64,000 bases of DNA from Kitasatospora sp. NBC_00458 (lineage in GTDB: Bacteria; Actinomycetota; Actinomycetes; Streptomycetales; Streptomycetaceae). The position numbers and the translations under genes were made by a program. The notes under the pieces were generated by a model. That model did not search any database and was not told where the DNA came from. It worked only from the letters and a program-made list of their open reading frames with translations. The first letter of the stretch is position 1. The number at the start of each line of letters is the position of its first letter. The DNA lies in the NCBI RefSeq assembly GCF_036013975.1, contig NZ_CP107904.1, forward strand, positions 3,425,501 to 3,489,500. The letters run 5' to 3'. Shown piece by piece: positions 42,403 to 50,298 of the stretch.

Positions 42403-43760
42403 GATGCGTGGTCGTCCTCGGGGAGCCGGATGCCGTGGGCGGGGGTGGCGCCGTACGGGACGCCGGCGGGGGCGTCGCCCCCGGCCGGGGCGCCGTGCGG
42501 GGGCGCGGGGACGTACGGCGTGCCGTGCGCGGGCGTGCCGTCGTAGCCCTGGTTCGGGAAGCCCTGGCCGCCGAAGGGCCGGTCCTCGTAGACCTGGCCG
42601 TCGTAGCCCTGGCCGTCGTAGGCCTGGCCCTCGTAGCCCGGGACGGGGGTGCCGTGCGCCGGGGTGGCGTGCGGCAGCGGGGCGGTCTCGTACACCGGGC
42701 CGTCGTACGGCGAGGCGGCCTCGTAGCCGGGCTGCTGGCGGTAGCCGCCCGCGTCGGGGTAGCCGCCGGGCCCCGGGAGGTAGGTGCCGTGCGCCGGGGT
42801 GGCGCCCTGGTAGGGCTGCTCGGGGTAGCCCTGCGCCGGGAAGAAGCCGGTGCCGTCGCCGGCGGGCTGCGCGGGGACGTCCCGGATCGGGGCGAGCACG
42901 GTGGTGTCGTACACCCCGGTGTCGTAGCCGCCCTGGCCGTCGGGGGCGCCGTACTGCATGCCGACGCCGACGCCCGTGCCGGCGGTGGTCGGGGTCTCCT
43001 CGACGGGCGGCTGCGGGACGTGCTCGATCCAGGCGTCGCCGTCGGTGTAGACCGGCAGGTCGGCGGCGGTCTGCCCGGTGTGGGCGGCGGGGGCGGCCTG
43101 CGCGGCGACCGGCTCCGCCGCCGTCGGGGCGGGGCCCGCGGGAGCGCCCTCGGTGGGGGCGGGGGCGGCCTCCGCCACGGCGGGCGGCTCCTCCTCCGCC
43201 GGCTCGGCGTCCGTGGCGCGCGCGTCGGCGACGGTCTGCACGGCGGCCAGCACGCCCCGGTACCCGGTGCAGCGGCAGAGGTTGCCGCAGAGCGCCTGGC
43301 GCGCCTCGACCTCGGTGGGCCGGTGGTTGCGCTGGAGCAGGTCGTGGACGGCCATCGCCAGGCCGGGCGTGCAGTAGCCGCACTGCACGGCGCCGGACTC
43401 GGCCAGCGCCTGCTGGACGTCGCTGGCGCCGCCGCCGGCCGACAGGCCCTCGACGGTGTTGATCTCGCTGTCCTGGGCGAGGGCCGCGGGCACCAGGCAG
43501 CCGGCCACCAGCTGACCGTCCACCTGGACCGAGCAGGCCCCGCACTCGCCCTGCTCGCAGCCGTCCTTGGCGCCGGCCAGGCCCAGCCGCTCGCGCAGCA
43601 CGTAGAGCAGGCTCTCGCCGATCCAGGCGTCGGTGACGGGCCGTTCGAAGCCGTTGACCCGCAGCGTGTACGAGGTGCAGGGGCGCAGCTCCCGGCTGAC
43701 CTGCGGCGCGTGGTCCTGCGGGCTCGCGTCGAGGGTCTCGATGGGGTGGTCTGTGGTCAC
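42399..43760 (-). CDS. Molybdenum hydroxylase 2Fe-2S subunit with long C-terminal tail
   Basis: A 453-residue protein. Residues ~30-190 are the iron-sulfur subunit: plant-type ferredoxin cluster GCEQGECGACSVQVDGQLVAGC, then the helical 2Fe-2S domain QCGYCTPGLAMAVHDLL and CGNLCRCTGYRGVLAAV. It transfers electrons from the Mo centre to FAD. The remaining ~260 residues are a Gly/Pro/Tyr/Gln-rich tail with several copies of ATPAHGT and YDGQGYDGQ, absent from typical subunits of ~160-200 residues. The GTG start overlaps the FAD subunit stop, with GGGAAGGG 8 bases upstream. Confidence 0.9.
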   Translation of the reverse strand: MTTDHPIETLDASPQDHAPQVSRELRPCTSYTLRVNGFERPVTDAWIGESLLYVLRERLGLAGAKDGCEQGECGACSVQVDGQLVAGCLVPAALAQDSEINTVEGLSAGGGASDVQQALAESGAVQCGYCTPGLAMAVHDLLQRNHRPTEVEARQALCGNLCRCTGYRGVLAAVQTVADARATDAEPAEEEPPAVAEAAPAPTEGAPAGPAPTAAEPVAAQAAPAAHTGQTAADLPVYTDGDAWIEHVPQPPVEETPTTAGTGVGVGMQYGAPDGQGGYDTGVYDTTVLAPIRDVPAQPAGDGTGFFPAQGYPEQPYQGATPAHGTYLPGPGGYPDAGGYRQQPGYEAASPYDGPVYETAPLPHATPAHGTPVPGYEGQAYDGQGYDGQVYEDRPFGGQGFPNQGYDGTPAHGTPYVPAPPHGAPAGGDAPAGVPYGATPAHGIRLPEDDHAS

Positions 43761-44638
43761 TTGAGCGCCCTTCCCAGTGCCCGGCGGGCCAGCACCGATA
43801 CGGTACGCCGCAACCGGACCGCGGCCGCGCTCGGCCCCTCGGTCACGGCCTCCCAGGCGCCCTCGGCGCCGTAGCTGTCGGGTACGCACGCGGCGGCCAC
43901 GTACTCGCCGAAGGCGGCCGTCGCGGCGGGGTCGATCTCCCGCGAACCGTCCCAGTCGATGCAGCCGGCCACCCAGGCCTCGGCCTCCAGCGGCCGCAGC
44001 GGGACGGGGGCGACGGCGCCGACGGCGCAGCGGACGGCGCGCCGGGCGGGGTCGAGCACGAGGGCGACGGAGGCGGTGGCGCGGGCCGGGCCGCTGCGGC
44101 CGGTGGCCTTCAGGAAGACCTGCGGGGCGTGCAGCAGCGGGACGCGCACCCAGGTGAGCAGTTCGCCGGGGCGCACCGGGTCGAGACCGGTGAGCAGGTG
44201 GCTGACCGGGACCTCGCGGGTGGCGCCGGCCCGGGCGAGGGTGACGCTGGCCTCCAGCGCGGCGAGCACCGGGAGGGTGTCGCCGGCGGGGGCGGCGGTG
44301 GCGATGTTGCCCCCGAGGGTGCCGACGTTGCGGACCTGCGGGGGGCCTGCCGTGCGGGCCGCGTCGGCGAGCGCGGGGATCAGCGCGGCGAAGTCGGGGC
44401 GGTCCATCCGGGCGTGGGTGAGTCCGGCGCCCAGGACGGCGGTACCGCCGTCCTCGTAGCGCCAGCCCCGGAGTTCGGTGATGCGGCCGAGGCCGACCAG
44501 GGCGGCGGGGCGCAGCCGTCCGGCGTTGACGGCCTCCATCAGGTCGGTGGCGCCGGCCACCGGCACCGCGGCCGGGTGAGCGGCCAGCGCTTCGACGGCC
44601 TCGTCGAGGGAGGCCGGCAGCATGATCGTCCGGTTCAC
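43757..44638 (-). CDS. Molybdenum hydroxylase FAD-binding subunit
   Basis: A 293-residue CoxM/XdhB-type FAD subunit. FAD-binding motifs VPVAGATDLMEAVNAG (N-terminal) and QVRNVGTLGGNIATAAPAGDTLPVL are present. The C-terminal CO-dehydrogenase flavoprotein C domain follows (LLHAPQVFLKATGRSGPARATASVALVLD). It is the first gene of the FAD / Fe-S / Mo operon, in which all genes overlap by 4 bp. The start is GTG 44638; another GTG seven codons upstream is possible. Confidence 0.9.
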   Translation of the reverse strand: MNRTIMLPASLDEAVEALAAHPAAVPVAGATDLMEAVNAGRLRPAALVGLGRITELRGWRYEDGGTAVLGAGLTHARMDRPDFAALIPALADAARTAGPPQVRNVGTLGGNIATAAPAGDTLPVLAALEASVTLARAGATREVPVSHLLTGLDPVRPGELLTWVRVPLLHAPQVFLKATGRSGPARATASVALVLDPARRAVRCAVGAVAPVPLRPLEAEAWVAGCIDWDGSREIDPAATAAFGEYVAAACVPDSYGAEGAWEAVTEGPSAAAVRLRRTVSVLARRALGRALK

Positions 44639-45102
44639 CTGGGTCCCACCGTGCTCCACTTGCTCATCGATCGCCTGCCGCCCGCGGCCCTCGGCCGGGG
44701 TGTCCGCTGCGGCAGCCCGGCCTGGCCCGTAGGGTACGGGCGATCGGGCCGGGTTGGGCAACTCTGGCACACAATGCTCGATGATCATTTCGGGACGGGC
44801 GAACGGTACTGCCCGTTTGGGACCGATACCGGGCGGTATCTGCTCCGGTCCGACGCGAACCGGAGTAGATGTTCATCTGTTCTTGACGTCCGACGACCGC
44901 TCAGAAGTTCCCGTACGCCACACCCGCCCGGCAGGCCGGCCCGCCGGGCGTGCCCGGGCGGCCGCCGATGGTGACGGTGCCGACCCGCCGGGCGTGCCCG
45001 GGCACGCCCGTGCGCGGGGTCCGCCGCCGCCGTGGCGACGGCGGGCCCCGCAGCCGGAACACCTCCGGACCGCGCCCGGCCACGACCCGGCCGCCACCGC
45101 CG
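44639..45102. other. Regulatory region upstream of the molybdenum hydroxylase operon, then hexosaminidase 3' end
   Basis: No credible gene. It holds two strong inverted repeats, at 44825-44840 and 44843-44865, and a CGGGC...GCCCG hairpin (44797-44816). It also contains a directly repeated ccgccgggcgtgcccggg at about 44939 and 44990, and a ccgccg/cggcgg hairpin at about 45023-45046 that could end the hexosaminidase transcript. Confidence 0.5.
44825..44865. promoter_or_regulatory. Paired palindromes upstream of the molybdenum hydroxylase operon
   Basis: GATACC-gggc-GGTATC (44825-44840) is perfect. Two bases later CTCCGGT...ACCGGAG forms a second perfect inverted repeat (44843-44849 with 44859-44865). 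They lie about 190-230 bp before the FAD-subunit start and resemble a two-site operator. The regulator is unknown. Confidence 0.45.
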
Positions 45103-46713
45103 TCAGACCAGCGGCGGAAGCCCCTCGATCGGCCGCCCCTGCACCCCGGGCCACTTCTGCCACGGGTGCGGGCCGTCGGCCGGCCGGTACTCCACCCCGA
45201 GCGCGTCCAGCACCTCCCGGTGCGCCTCCATCCGCCGCTCGAAGCCCGCGTAGTCACGGGCCCCGGGGTCGGTGGGCAGCGCGGACCAGGCGACCTCGGC
45301 GAAGGCCGCGAGCCGGGGGAACGCCCGGTAGTCGATGTCCCGGGCGCTGTCCATGAACTCGCTCCACAGGTTGGCCTGGGTGCCGATCACCCGCCGGGCC
45401 GCCGCCTCGTCGAGCTGCGCCGGCACGGGCTCGAACCGGTAGACGTCCTCCAGGGTGCGGACGAAGCCGACCGGGATCGGCTCGTCCTCGCCCGGGGCCT
45501 GCCGGTGGTCCAGGTAGACGTGCTGCTCGGGGCACATCACCACGTCGTGGCCGGCCTGGGCGGCGGCGATCCCGCCGCCGTAGCCGCGCCAGGAGGAGAC
45601 CGCGGCGCCGGGCGCCAGGCCGCCCTCCAGGATCTCGTCCCAGCCGATCAGCCGGCGGCCGCGCTCGGCGAGCCAGCCGTCGAAGTGCCGGATGATGTGG
45701 CTCTGCAGCTCGTCCTCGTTGCCCAGGCCGAGCTCCCGGATCCGCTCCTGCGCGGCGGCGCTGTCCTTCCACTGCTCCTTGGGGCACTCGTCGCCGCCGA
45801 GGTGGATGAACTCGGACGGGAAGAGCTCCAGGACCTCCTCCAGCACGCCCTCGAAGAAGCGGAGGGTGGCCTCGGAGGGGTTGAGCACGTTGTGGCTGAC
45901 GCCCCAGTCGGTCCAGACGCCGAGCGCGGCGGTGTCCACCACGTCGGTGTTGCCCAGCTCGGGGTAGGCGGCCACGGCGGCCTGGGTGTGGCCCGGCAGG
46001 TCGATCTCCGGGACGACGGTGACGCCCCGTTCGGCGGCGTACGCGACGATCTCGCGCAGGTCGTCCTGGGTGTAGAAGCCGCCGTGCGGGCGGTCGTCGC
46101 GGCGCTGGCCGGCCCGGTAGCCGACCATCGAGCGGTCGCGCCAGGAGGCCCGCTCGGTGAGCCGCGGGTAGCGCTTGATCTCCACCCGCCAGCCCTGGTC
46201 GTCGGTCAGGTGCAGGTGCAGCACGTTGAGCTTGTGCGCGGAGAGCTGGTCGACGAAGCGGAGCACGTCGGCCTTGGGCAGGAAGTGCCGGGCGACGTCC
46301 AGCAGCACGCCGCGCCAGCCGAACCGGGGCTCGTCCTCGACGTCGGCGCCGGGCAGCACCCAGCCGGCGGAGCGCAGCGGGGCGCGCCGGTAGGCGTCCG
46401 GGCCGAGCAGCCGGCGCAGCGTCTGCGCGCCCCAGAGCGCGCCGGCCGGACCGCCGGCGGTGATCACGGCGCGGCCGGGGCGCACCGAGAGCCGGTACGC
46501 CTCCTCGGCCAGCGTCCCGTCGTGGACCAGTTCGATCCCCTCGCCGGGCCGGCCCGGGGCCAGCGGGAGGCCGGTGGCGGCGGTCAGCGAGGAGCGCAGC
46601 CACCGCTCGGCCCCGGCCAGCGCCGGCGGCGCGGTCAGGGTGGTGGTCTGGTCGAGGGCGAAGTCCTGGTCCGGGAGGCGGACGGAGCTCAAGGGGGCGG
46701 GAATGAGGTCCAT
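45103..46713 (-). CDS. Beta-N-acetylhexosaminidase (GH20)
   Basis: Removes terminal GlcNAc/GalNAc, the last step of chitin oligomer breakdown. 536 residues without a clear signal peptide. GH20b N-terminal domain (1-~120), then the catalytic TIM barrel: FGWRGVLLDVARHFLPKADVLRFVDQLSAHKLNVLHLHLTDDQGWR. FIHLGGDECPKEQW contains the catalytic Asp-Glu pair D308-E309 of substrate-assisted hydrolysis. The start ATG 46713 lies 28 bp from the first of two DasR-type operators, so GlcNAc-dependent control is expected. Confidence 0.93.
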   Translation of the reverse strand: MDLIPAPLSSVRLPDQDFALDQTTTLTAPPALAGAERWLRSSLTAATGLPLAPGRPGEGIELVHDGTLAEEAYRLSVRPGRAVITAGGPAGALWGAQTLRRLLGPDAYRRAPLRSAGWVLPGADVEDEPRFGWRGVLLDVARHFLPKADVLRFVDQLSAHKLNVLHLHLTDDQGWRVEIKRYPRLTERASWRDRSMVGYRAGQRRDDRPHGGFYTQDDLREIVAYAAERGVTVVPEIDLPGHTQAAVAAYPELGNTDVVDTAALGVWTDWGVSHNVLNPSEATLRFFEGVLEEVLELFPSEFIHLGGDECPKEQWKDSAAAQERIRELGLGNEDELQSHIIRHFDGWLAERGRRLIGWDEILEGGLAPGAAVSSWRGYGGGIAAAQAGHDVVMCPEQHVYLDHRQAPGEDEPIPVGFVRTLEDVYRFEPVPAQLDEAAARRVIGTQANLWSEFMDSARDIDYRAFPRLAAFAEVAWSALPTDPGARDYAGFERRMEAHREVLDALGVEYRPADGPHPWQKWPGVQGRPIEGLPPLV

Positions 46714-46740
46714 TCCGCCATCCTGCCTCCGGCCCGACCC

Positions 46741-46756
46741 ACTGGCATAGACCAGT
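46741..46756. promoter_or_regulatory. DasR-responsive element (dre), site 1
   Basis: ACTGGCATAGACCAGT agrees with the DasR operator palindrome ACTGGTCTAGACCAGT at 14 of 16 positions. It lies 28 bp upstream of the hexosaminidase start. DasR represses GlcNAc/chitin genes and is released by GlcN-6-P. Confidence 0.8.
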
Positions 46757-46762
46757 TTGCAA

Positions 46763-46778
46763 AATGGTCCAGACCCGA
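46763..46778. promoter_or_regulatory. DasR-responsive element (dre), site 2
   Basis: AATGGTCCAGACCCGA matches 12 of 16 positions of the DasR operator and contains TGGTCCAGACC, the form found in chitinase promoters. It is centred 22 bp (two helical turns) from site 1. Confidence 0.65.
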
Positions 46779-46794
46779 CAAGCGGCGCGGACCG

Positions 46795-47067
46795 CTACTT
46801 GTCGTCGCCGCCCTGCGGCTTGCCGATGCCGTCGTAGATCTCCTTGCACATCGGACAGACCGGGTACTTCTTCGGGTCGCGCCCGGGGACCCACACCTTG
46901 CCGCAGAGCGCCACCACGGGGGAGCCGGAGAGCGCGCTCTCCATGATCTTGTCCTTCTGGACGTAGTGCGCGAAGCGCTCGTGGTCGCCGTCCCCGTTGG
47001 ACACCTGCGGGACGGGCTCGACCAGGGTGCCGGTTCCGAGGCCGCGCTCGGGCTCAAGAGTGCTCAT
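46795..47067 (-). CDS. DUF3039 zinc-ribbon-like protein
   Basis: A 90-residue member of the actinobacterial DUF3039 family, function unknown. HERFAHYVQKDKIMESALSGSPVVALCGKVWVPGRDPKKYPVCPMCKEIYDGI contains a Cys and CPMC that may bind zinc. ATG 47067 has no clear Shine-Dalgarno sequence, and TAGACT lies ~14 bp upstream, so translation may be from a very short leader. Downstream of YqgE in the same orientation, 97 bp away. Confidence 0.85.
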   Translation of the reverse strand: MSTLEPERGLGTGTLVEPVPQVSNGDGDHERFAHYVQKDKIMESALSGSPVVALCGKVWVPGRDPKKYPVCPMCKEIYDGIGKPQGGDDK

Positions 47068-47164
47068 AGGTGCCAAGTCTATGGGCGCCCCGCAAAACCG
47101 GGCCAGTGCCGCGACCGCACCGGCCCGGGCGGCGCGTCGCCGCCGTGGCCCGGACGCCCCGGGC

Positions 47165-47749
47165 TCAGTTCAGGGTGGGATCGTCGGGATAGGTCGCCAG
47201 CAGGGCCACCGGACCGCGCTGGCGGCGCAGCACCGCCCGCCAGAGCCGCTCCGGCTCCGGGCTGGAGATGTCCCCGGGCTCGCAGTCCACCAGGTACCAG
47301 GCCCCACTCGTGATCTCCGACTCCAGTTGCCCGGGCGCCCAGCCCGCGTACCCGGCGAAGATCCGCAGCGCCCCGAGCTCCCCGGCCATCACCTCGGGCG
47401 GCGCCTCCAGGTCGACCAGGCCGATCGCGCCGTGCACCCGCCGCCAGCCGAGCGGCTCGCCGGTGCCCGGCTCCCCCGGTGCGACGGCCAGTCCGAGCGC
47501 CGAGTCCAGCGCCACCGGCCCGCCCTGGAACACCACGGCCGGCTGCCCGACCAGTACGCCCCAGCCGTCCAGCACGCTGCCCACGTCGATCGGCGTCGGC
47601 CGGTTGAGGACCACGCCGAGCGCCCCCTCGGCGTCGTGGTCGAGGAGGAGCACCACCGCCCGGGCGAAGTTCGGGTCGGTGAGCACGGGCGTCGCGACGA
47701 GCAAGCGGCCGGTGTGGGACCGGCCTCCGTGCGAATGGGCCGCCGTCAT
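47165..47749 (-). CDS. YqgE/AlgH-family protein
   Basis: A 194-residue protein of the UPF0301 family (YqgE/AlgH), of unknown biochemical role. Conserved blocks: GRLLVATPVLTDPNFARAVVLLLDHDAEGALGVVLNRPT, VFQGGPVALDSALGLA, LRIFAGYAGWAPGQLESEITSGAWYLVD. Length is normal. It is divergent from murA. Confidence 0.93.
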   Translation of the reverse strand: MTAAHSHGGRSHTGRLLVATPVLTDPNFARAVVLLLDHDAEGALGVVLNRPTPIDVGSVLDGWGVLVGQPAVVFQGGPVALDSALGLAVAPGEPGTGEPLGWRRVHGAIGLVDLEAPPEVMAGELGALRIFAGYAGWAPGQLESEITSGAWYLVDCEPGDISSPEPERLWRAVLRRQRGPVALLATYPDDPTLN

Positions 47750-48080
47750 GCCTCACATGATCCCGCAGAACCCCCGCGGGCGGACACCCGAGACCGGGGA
47801 TCGCCCCGGGCCCTCCCCGGACGCCCGGTGAGCCGCCGGGGAACGCCCGGCGAACACCCGTACGGACGCACCGGCGCGCGGCCGGAGGCCCGGGGAGAGC
47901 ACCATCACGGGAGAGGCTCACGGGAACCGTCGGCACGACCACTACCATCTACTGATGGTGGACGCCCCTCCACGGTGCCGACTCGGTCACACCGGGGGCC
48001 CGACTCGCCCGTGAAACCGGCCCACCGCAGGCTCCTCGCAGAGCCCACCCATACCTCTGGCACCCCGGATTGCGAGAACG
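47750..48080. other. Divergent intergenic region between yqgE and murA
   Basis: 331 bp with promoters for both genes. I cannot place boxes with confidence. No gene is seen. Confidence 0.35.
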
Positions 48081-49433
48081 ATGACCGACGACGTCCTGCT
48101 GGTCCACGGCGGAAACCCGCTCGAAGGCGAGATCCGCGTCCGCGGTGCGAAGAACCTGGTCCCCAAGGCCATGGTCGCCGCCCTGCTCGGCCAGGGCCCC
48201 AGCAGACTGCGCAACGTCCCGGACATCCGCGACGTCAAGGTGGTCCGCGGCCTGCTCCAGCTGCACGGGGTCACCGTGCGCACCGGTGACGAGGACGGCG
48301 AGCTGATCCTCGACCCGTCCCACGTGGAGAGCGCCAACGTCGCCGACATCGACGCGCACGCCGGCTCCTCGCGGATCCCGATCCTCTTCTGCGGCCCGCT
48401 GCTGCACCGCCTCGGCCACGCCTTCATCCCGGGCCTGGGCGGCTGCGACATCGGCGGCCGCCCGGTCGACTTCCACTTCGAGGTGCTCCGCCAGTTCGGC
48501 GCCACCATCGAGAAGCACCCGCAGGGCACCTACCTGGTGGCCCAGCAGCGGCTGCGCGGCACCCGGATCGAGCTGCCCTACCCGTCGGTCGGCGCCACCG
48601 AGCAGGTGCTGCTCACCGCGGTCCTCGCCGAGGGCGTCACCGAGCTGCGCAACGCCGCCATCGAGCCGGAGATCGTCGACCTGATCTGCGTGCTGCAGAA
48701 GATGGGCGCGATCATCTCGATGGGCACCGACCGCACCATCCTGATCACCGGTGTCGACGAGCTGAACGGCTACAACCACCGCGCGCTGCCGGACCGCCTG
48801 GAGTCCGCCTCCTGGGCGTGCGCGGCGCTGGCCACCCGGGGCGACATCTACGTCCGCGGTGCCCGCCAGCTGGAGATGATGACCTTCCTCAACACCTTCC
48901 GGAAGGTCGGCGGCGCCTTCGAGGTGGACGACGAGGGCATCCGGTTCTGGCACCCGGGCGGCGAGCTCAAGGCGATCGCCCTGGAGACCGACGTGCACCC
49001 GGGCTTCCAGACCGACTGGCAGCAGCCGCTGGTGGTCGCGCTGACCCAGGCGACCGGCCTGTCCATCGTCCACGAGACGGTGTACGAGTCGCGGCTCGGC
49101 TTCACCGGCGCGCTCAACCAGATGGGTGCCCACATCCAGCTCTACCGCGAGTGCCTGGGCGCCACCCCGTGCCGCTTCGGGGCCCGCAACTTCCTGCACT
49201 CCGCGGTGGTCTCCGGCCCGTCCAAGCTGATCGGCTCCGAGCTGGTCATCCCGGACCTGCGCGGCGGCTTCTCGTACCTGATCGCGGCGCTGGCGGCGCA
49301 GGGCACCTCGACGGTGCACGGCATCGACCTGATCAACCGCGGCTACGAGAACTTCATGGAGAAGCTGCGCGACCTCGGCGCCCACGTCGAGCTGCCCAGC
49401 GAGCTCCCGGACGGACAGCTGGTCGACGCCTGA
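48081..49433 (+). CDS. murA: UDP-N-acetylglucosamine 1-carboxyvinyltransferase
   Basis: Transfers enolpyruvate from PEP to UDP-GlcNAc, the first committed step of peptidoglycan synthesis. 450 residues. The UDP-GlcNAc/PEP-binding Lys is K24 (RVRGAKNLVPK). The active-site loop GLGGCDIGGRPVDFH contains C122, the residue alkylated by fosfomycin, so the enzyme should be drug-sensitive, unlike mycobacterial Asp variants. The C-terminal DLRGGFSYLIAALAAQGTSTVHGIDLINRGYENFMEKLRDLGA is typical. It converges with hup at a perfect bidirectional terminator. Confidence 0.97.
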   Translation: MTDDVLLVHGGNPLEGEIRVRGAKNLVPKAMVAALLGQGPSRLRNVPDIRDVKVVRGLLQLHGVTVRTGDEDGELILDPSHVESANVADIDAHAGSSRIPILFCGPLLHRLGHAFIPGLGGCDIGGRPVDFHFEVLRQFGATIEKHPQGTYLVAQQRLRGTRIELPYPSVGATEQVLLTAVLAEGVTELRNAAIEPEIVDLICVLQKMGAIISMGTDRTILITGVDELNGYNHRALPDRLESASWACAALATRGDIYVRGARQLEMMTFLNTFRKVGGAFEVDDEGIRFWHPGGELKAIALETDVHPGFQTDWQQPLVVALTQATGLSIVHETVYESRLGFTGALNQMGAHIQLYRECLGATPCRFGARNFLHSAVVSGPSKLIGSELVIPDLRGGFSYLIAALAAQGTSTVHGIDLINRGYENFMEKLRDLGAHVELPSELPDGQLVDA

Positions 49434-49452
49434 CCGGCCCGGCGACACGAAC

Positions 49453-49490
49453 GAGAGGCCGGGCTCCCCGCGTGGGGAGCCCGGCCTCTC
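49453..49490. terminator. Bidirectional terminator between murA and hup
   Basis: A perfect 17-bp stem (gagaggccgggctcccc and its complement) with a gcgt loop. It lies between two converging genes and serves both. Confidence 0.9.
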
Positions 49491-49508
49491 GGGCGTTCAA
49501 GGGGTGCT

Positions 49509-49790
49509 TCAGGCGCCCTTGGCGGCTTCCTTCAGCTTGGAGCCGGCGCTGACCTTGGCGCTGTAGCCCTCGGGGATCTGGATCGGCTCGCCGGTCTGCG
49601 GGTTGCGGGCGGTGCGGGCGGCACGGTGGGTGCGCTCGAAGGTCAGGAAACCGGGGATGGTGACCTTCTCGTCGCCCTTGGCGACGACCTCGCCGACGAT
49701 CTCGGCAAAGGCGGCCAGAACGGCGTCGGCGTCCTTGCGGGTCACCTCGGCGCGCTCGGACAGCGCCGCCACCAGCTCACTGCGGTTCAT
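49509..49790 (-). CDS. hup: HU-family nucleoid protein
   Basis: A 93-residue histone-like DNA-binding protein: MNRSELVAALSERAEVTRKDADAVLAAFAEIV dimerisation helices, TIPGFLTFERTHRAARTARNPQTGEPIQIP beta arm with the Asn-Pro tip that intercalates DNA. It is the short HU type without a Lys/Ala-rich C-terminal extension. AGGAG lies 5 bases before the ATG. Convergent with murA; the upstream gap of ~500 bp holds its promoter. Confidence 0.97.
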   Translation of the reverse strand: MNRSELVAALSERAEVTRKDADAVLAAFAEIVGEVVAKGDEKVTIPGFLTFERTHRAARTARNPQTGEPIQIPEGYSAKVSAGSKLKEAAKGA

Positions 49791-50298
49791 GTGTACTCCT
49801 GTGGTCTGTTCGCTTGCGGTGTGCGGGGGCCCATCGGTACTCCCACCGGGGGCACCCGGATGGGCCGCAGGTCCGCACACTGTGCTCATGCAGGCAATGC
49901 GTGGTCGCAGGCCGGGTCCGCACCCAGTGCCGCGCGCCGTGCCCGTGAAAGGCCCGCCTGCCTGCCCGGATACGAATCCTGCCCCGACCGGCCCCGAGAA
50001 AGCCAATCGGGCCCCGGCGTCACGACCCGAACAGCGCCCGCCCGCCGGAGGTGTGACGCTCCGTCGGCTCCGGCGGACCGGGCGCGGGCGGCGGTCGGGA
50101 CGACGCGCCGGAAGACCAGGGGGACGTTCCGTACTTGTCGGACACGCCTGCCCCGTGCAGGGCTACCGTACGCCCTAGGTCCGACAAGCCCAAACACGCC
50201 CCTCGCCCTTGTGTCGCAAGGGTTCGGGGCGGGATTGGACGGGTAAGGTCGCTATTCGGTCATTTGACCGATCCGCGACACGTGCCGGGCGGGGCCGG
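49791..50298. other. Long hup leader/promoter region
   Basis: 508 bp with no credible gene. On the minus strand TTGTCG-16 bp-TAGCCT (about 50163-50190) could be the hup promoter. A CCCTTG...CAAGGG hairpin lies at about 50207-50223. A CGGTCA-TT-TGACCG palindrome (50257-50270), 29 bp past the malic enzyme stop, may help end that transcript. Confidence 0.4.

Noticed and set aside
44873..45163. Small ORFs between the molybdenum hydroxylase operon and the hexosaminidase gene
   Set aside because: Arg/Gly/Pro-rich translations without ribosome sites, overlapping repeats and hairpins; better explained as regulatory DNA.
49886..50246. Open frames in the hup upstream gap
   Set aside because: No homology, no Shine-Dalgarno sequence and arginine-rich composition typical of GC-rich non-coding DNA.
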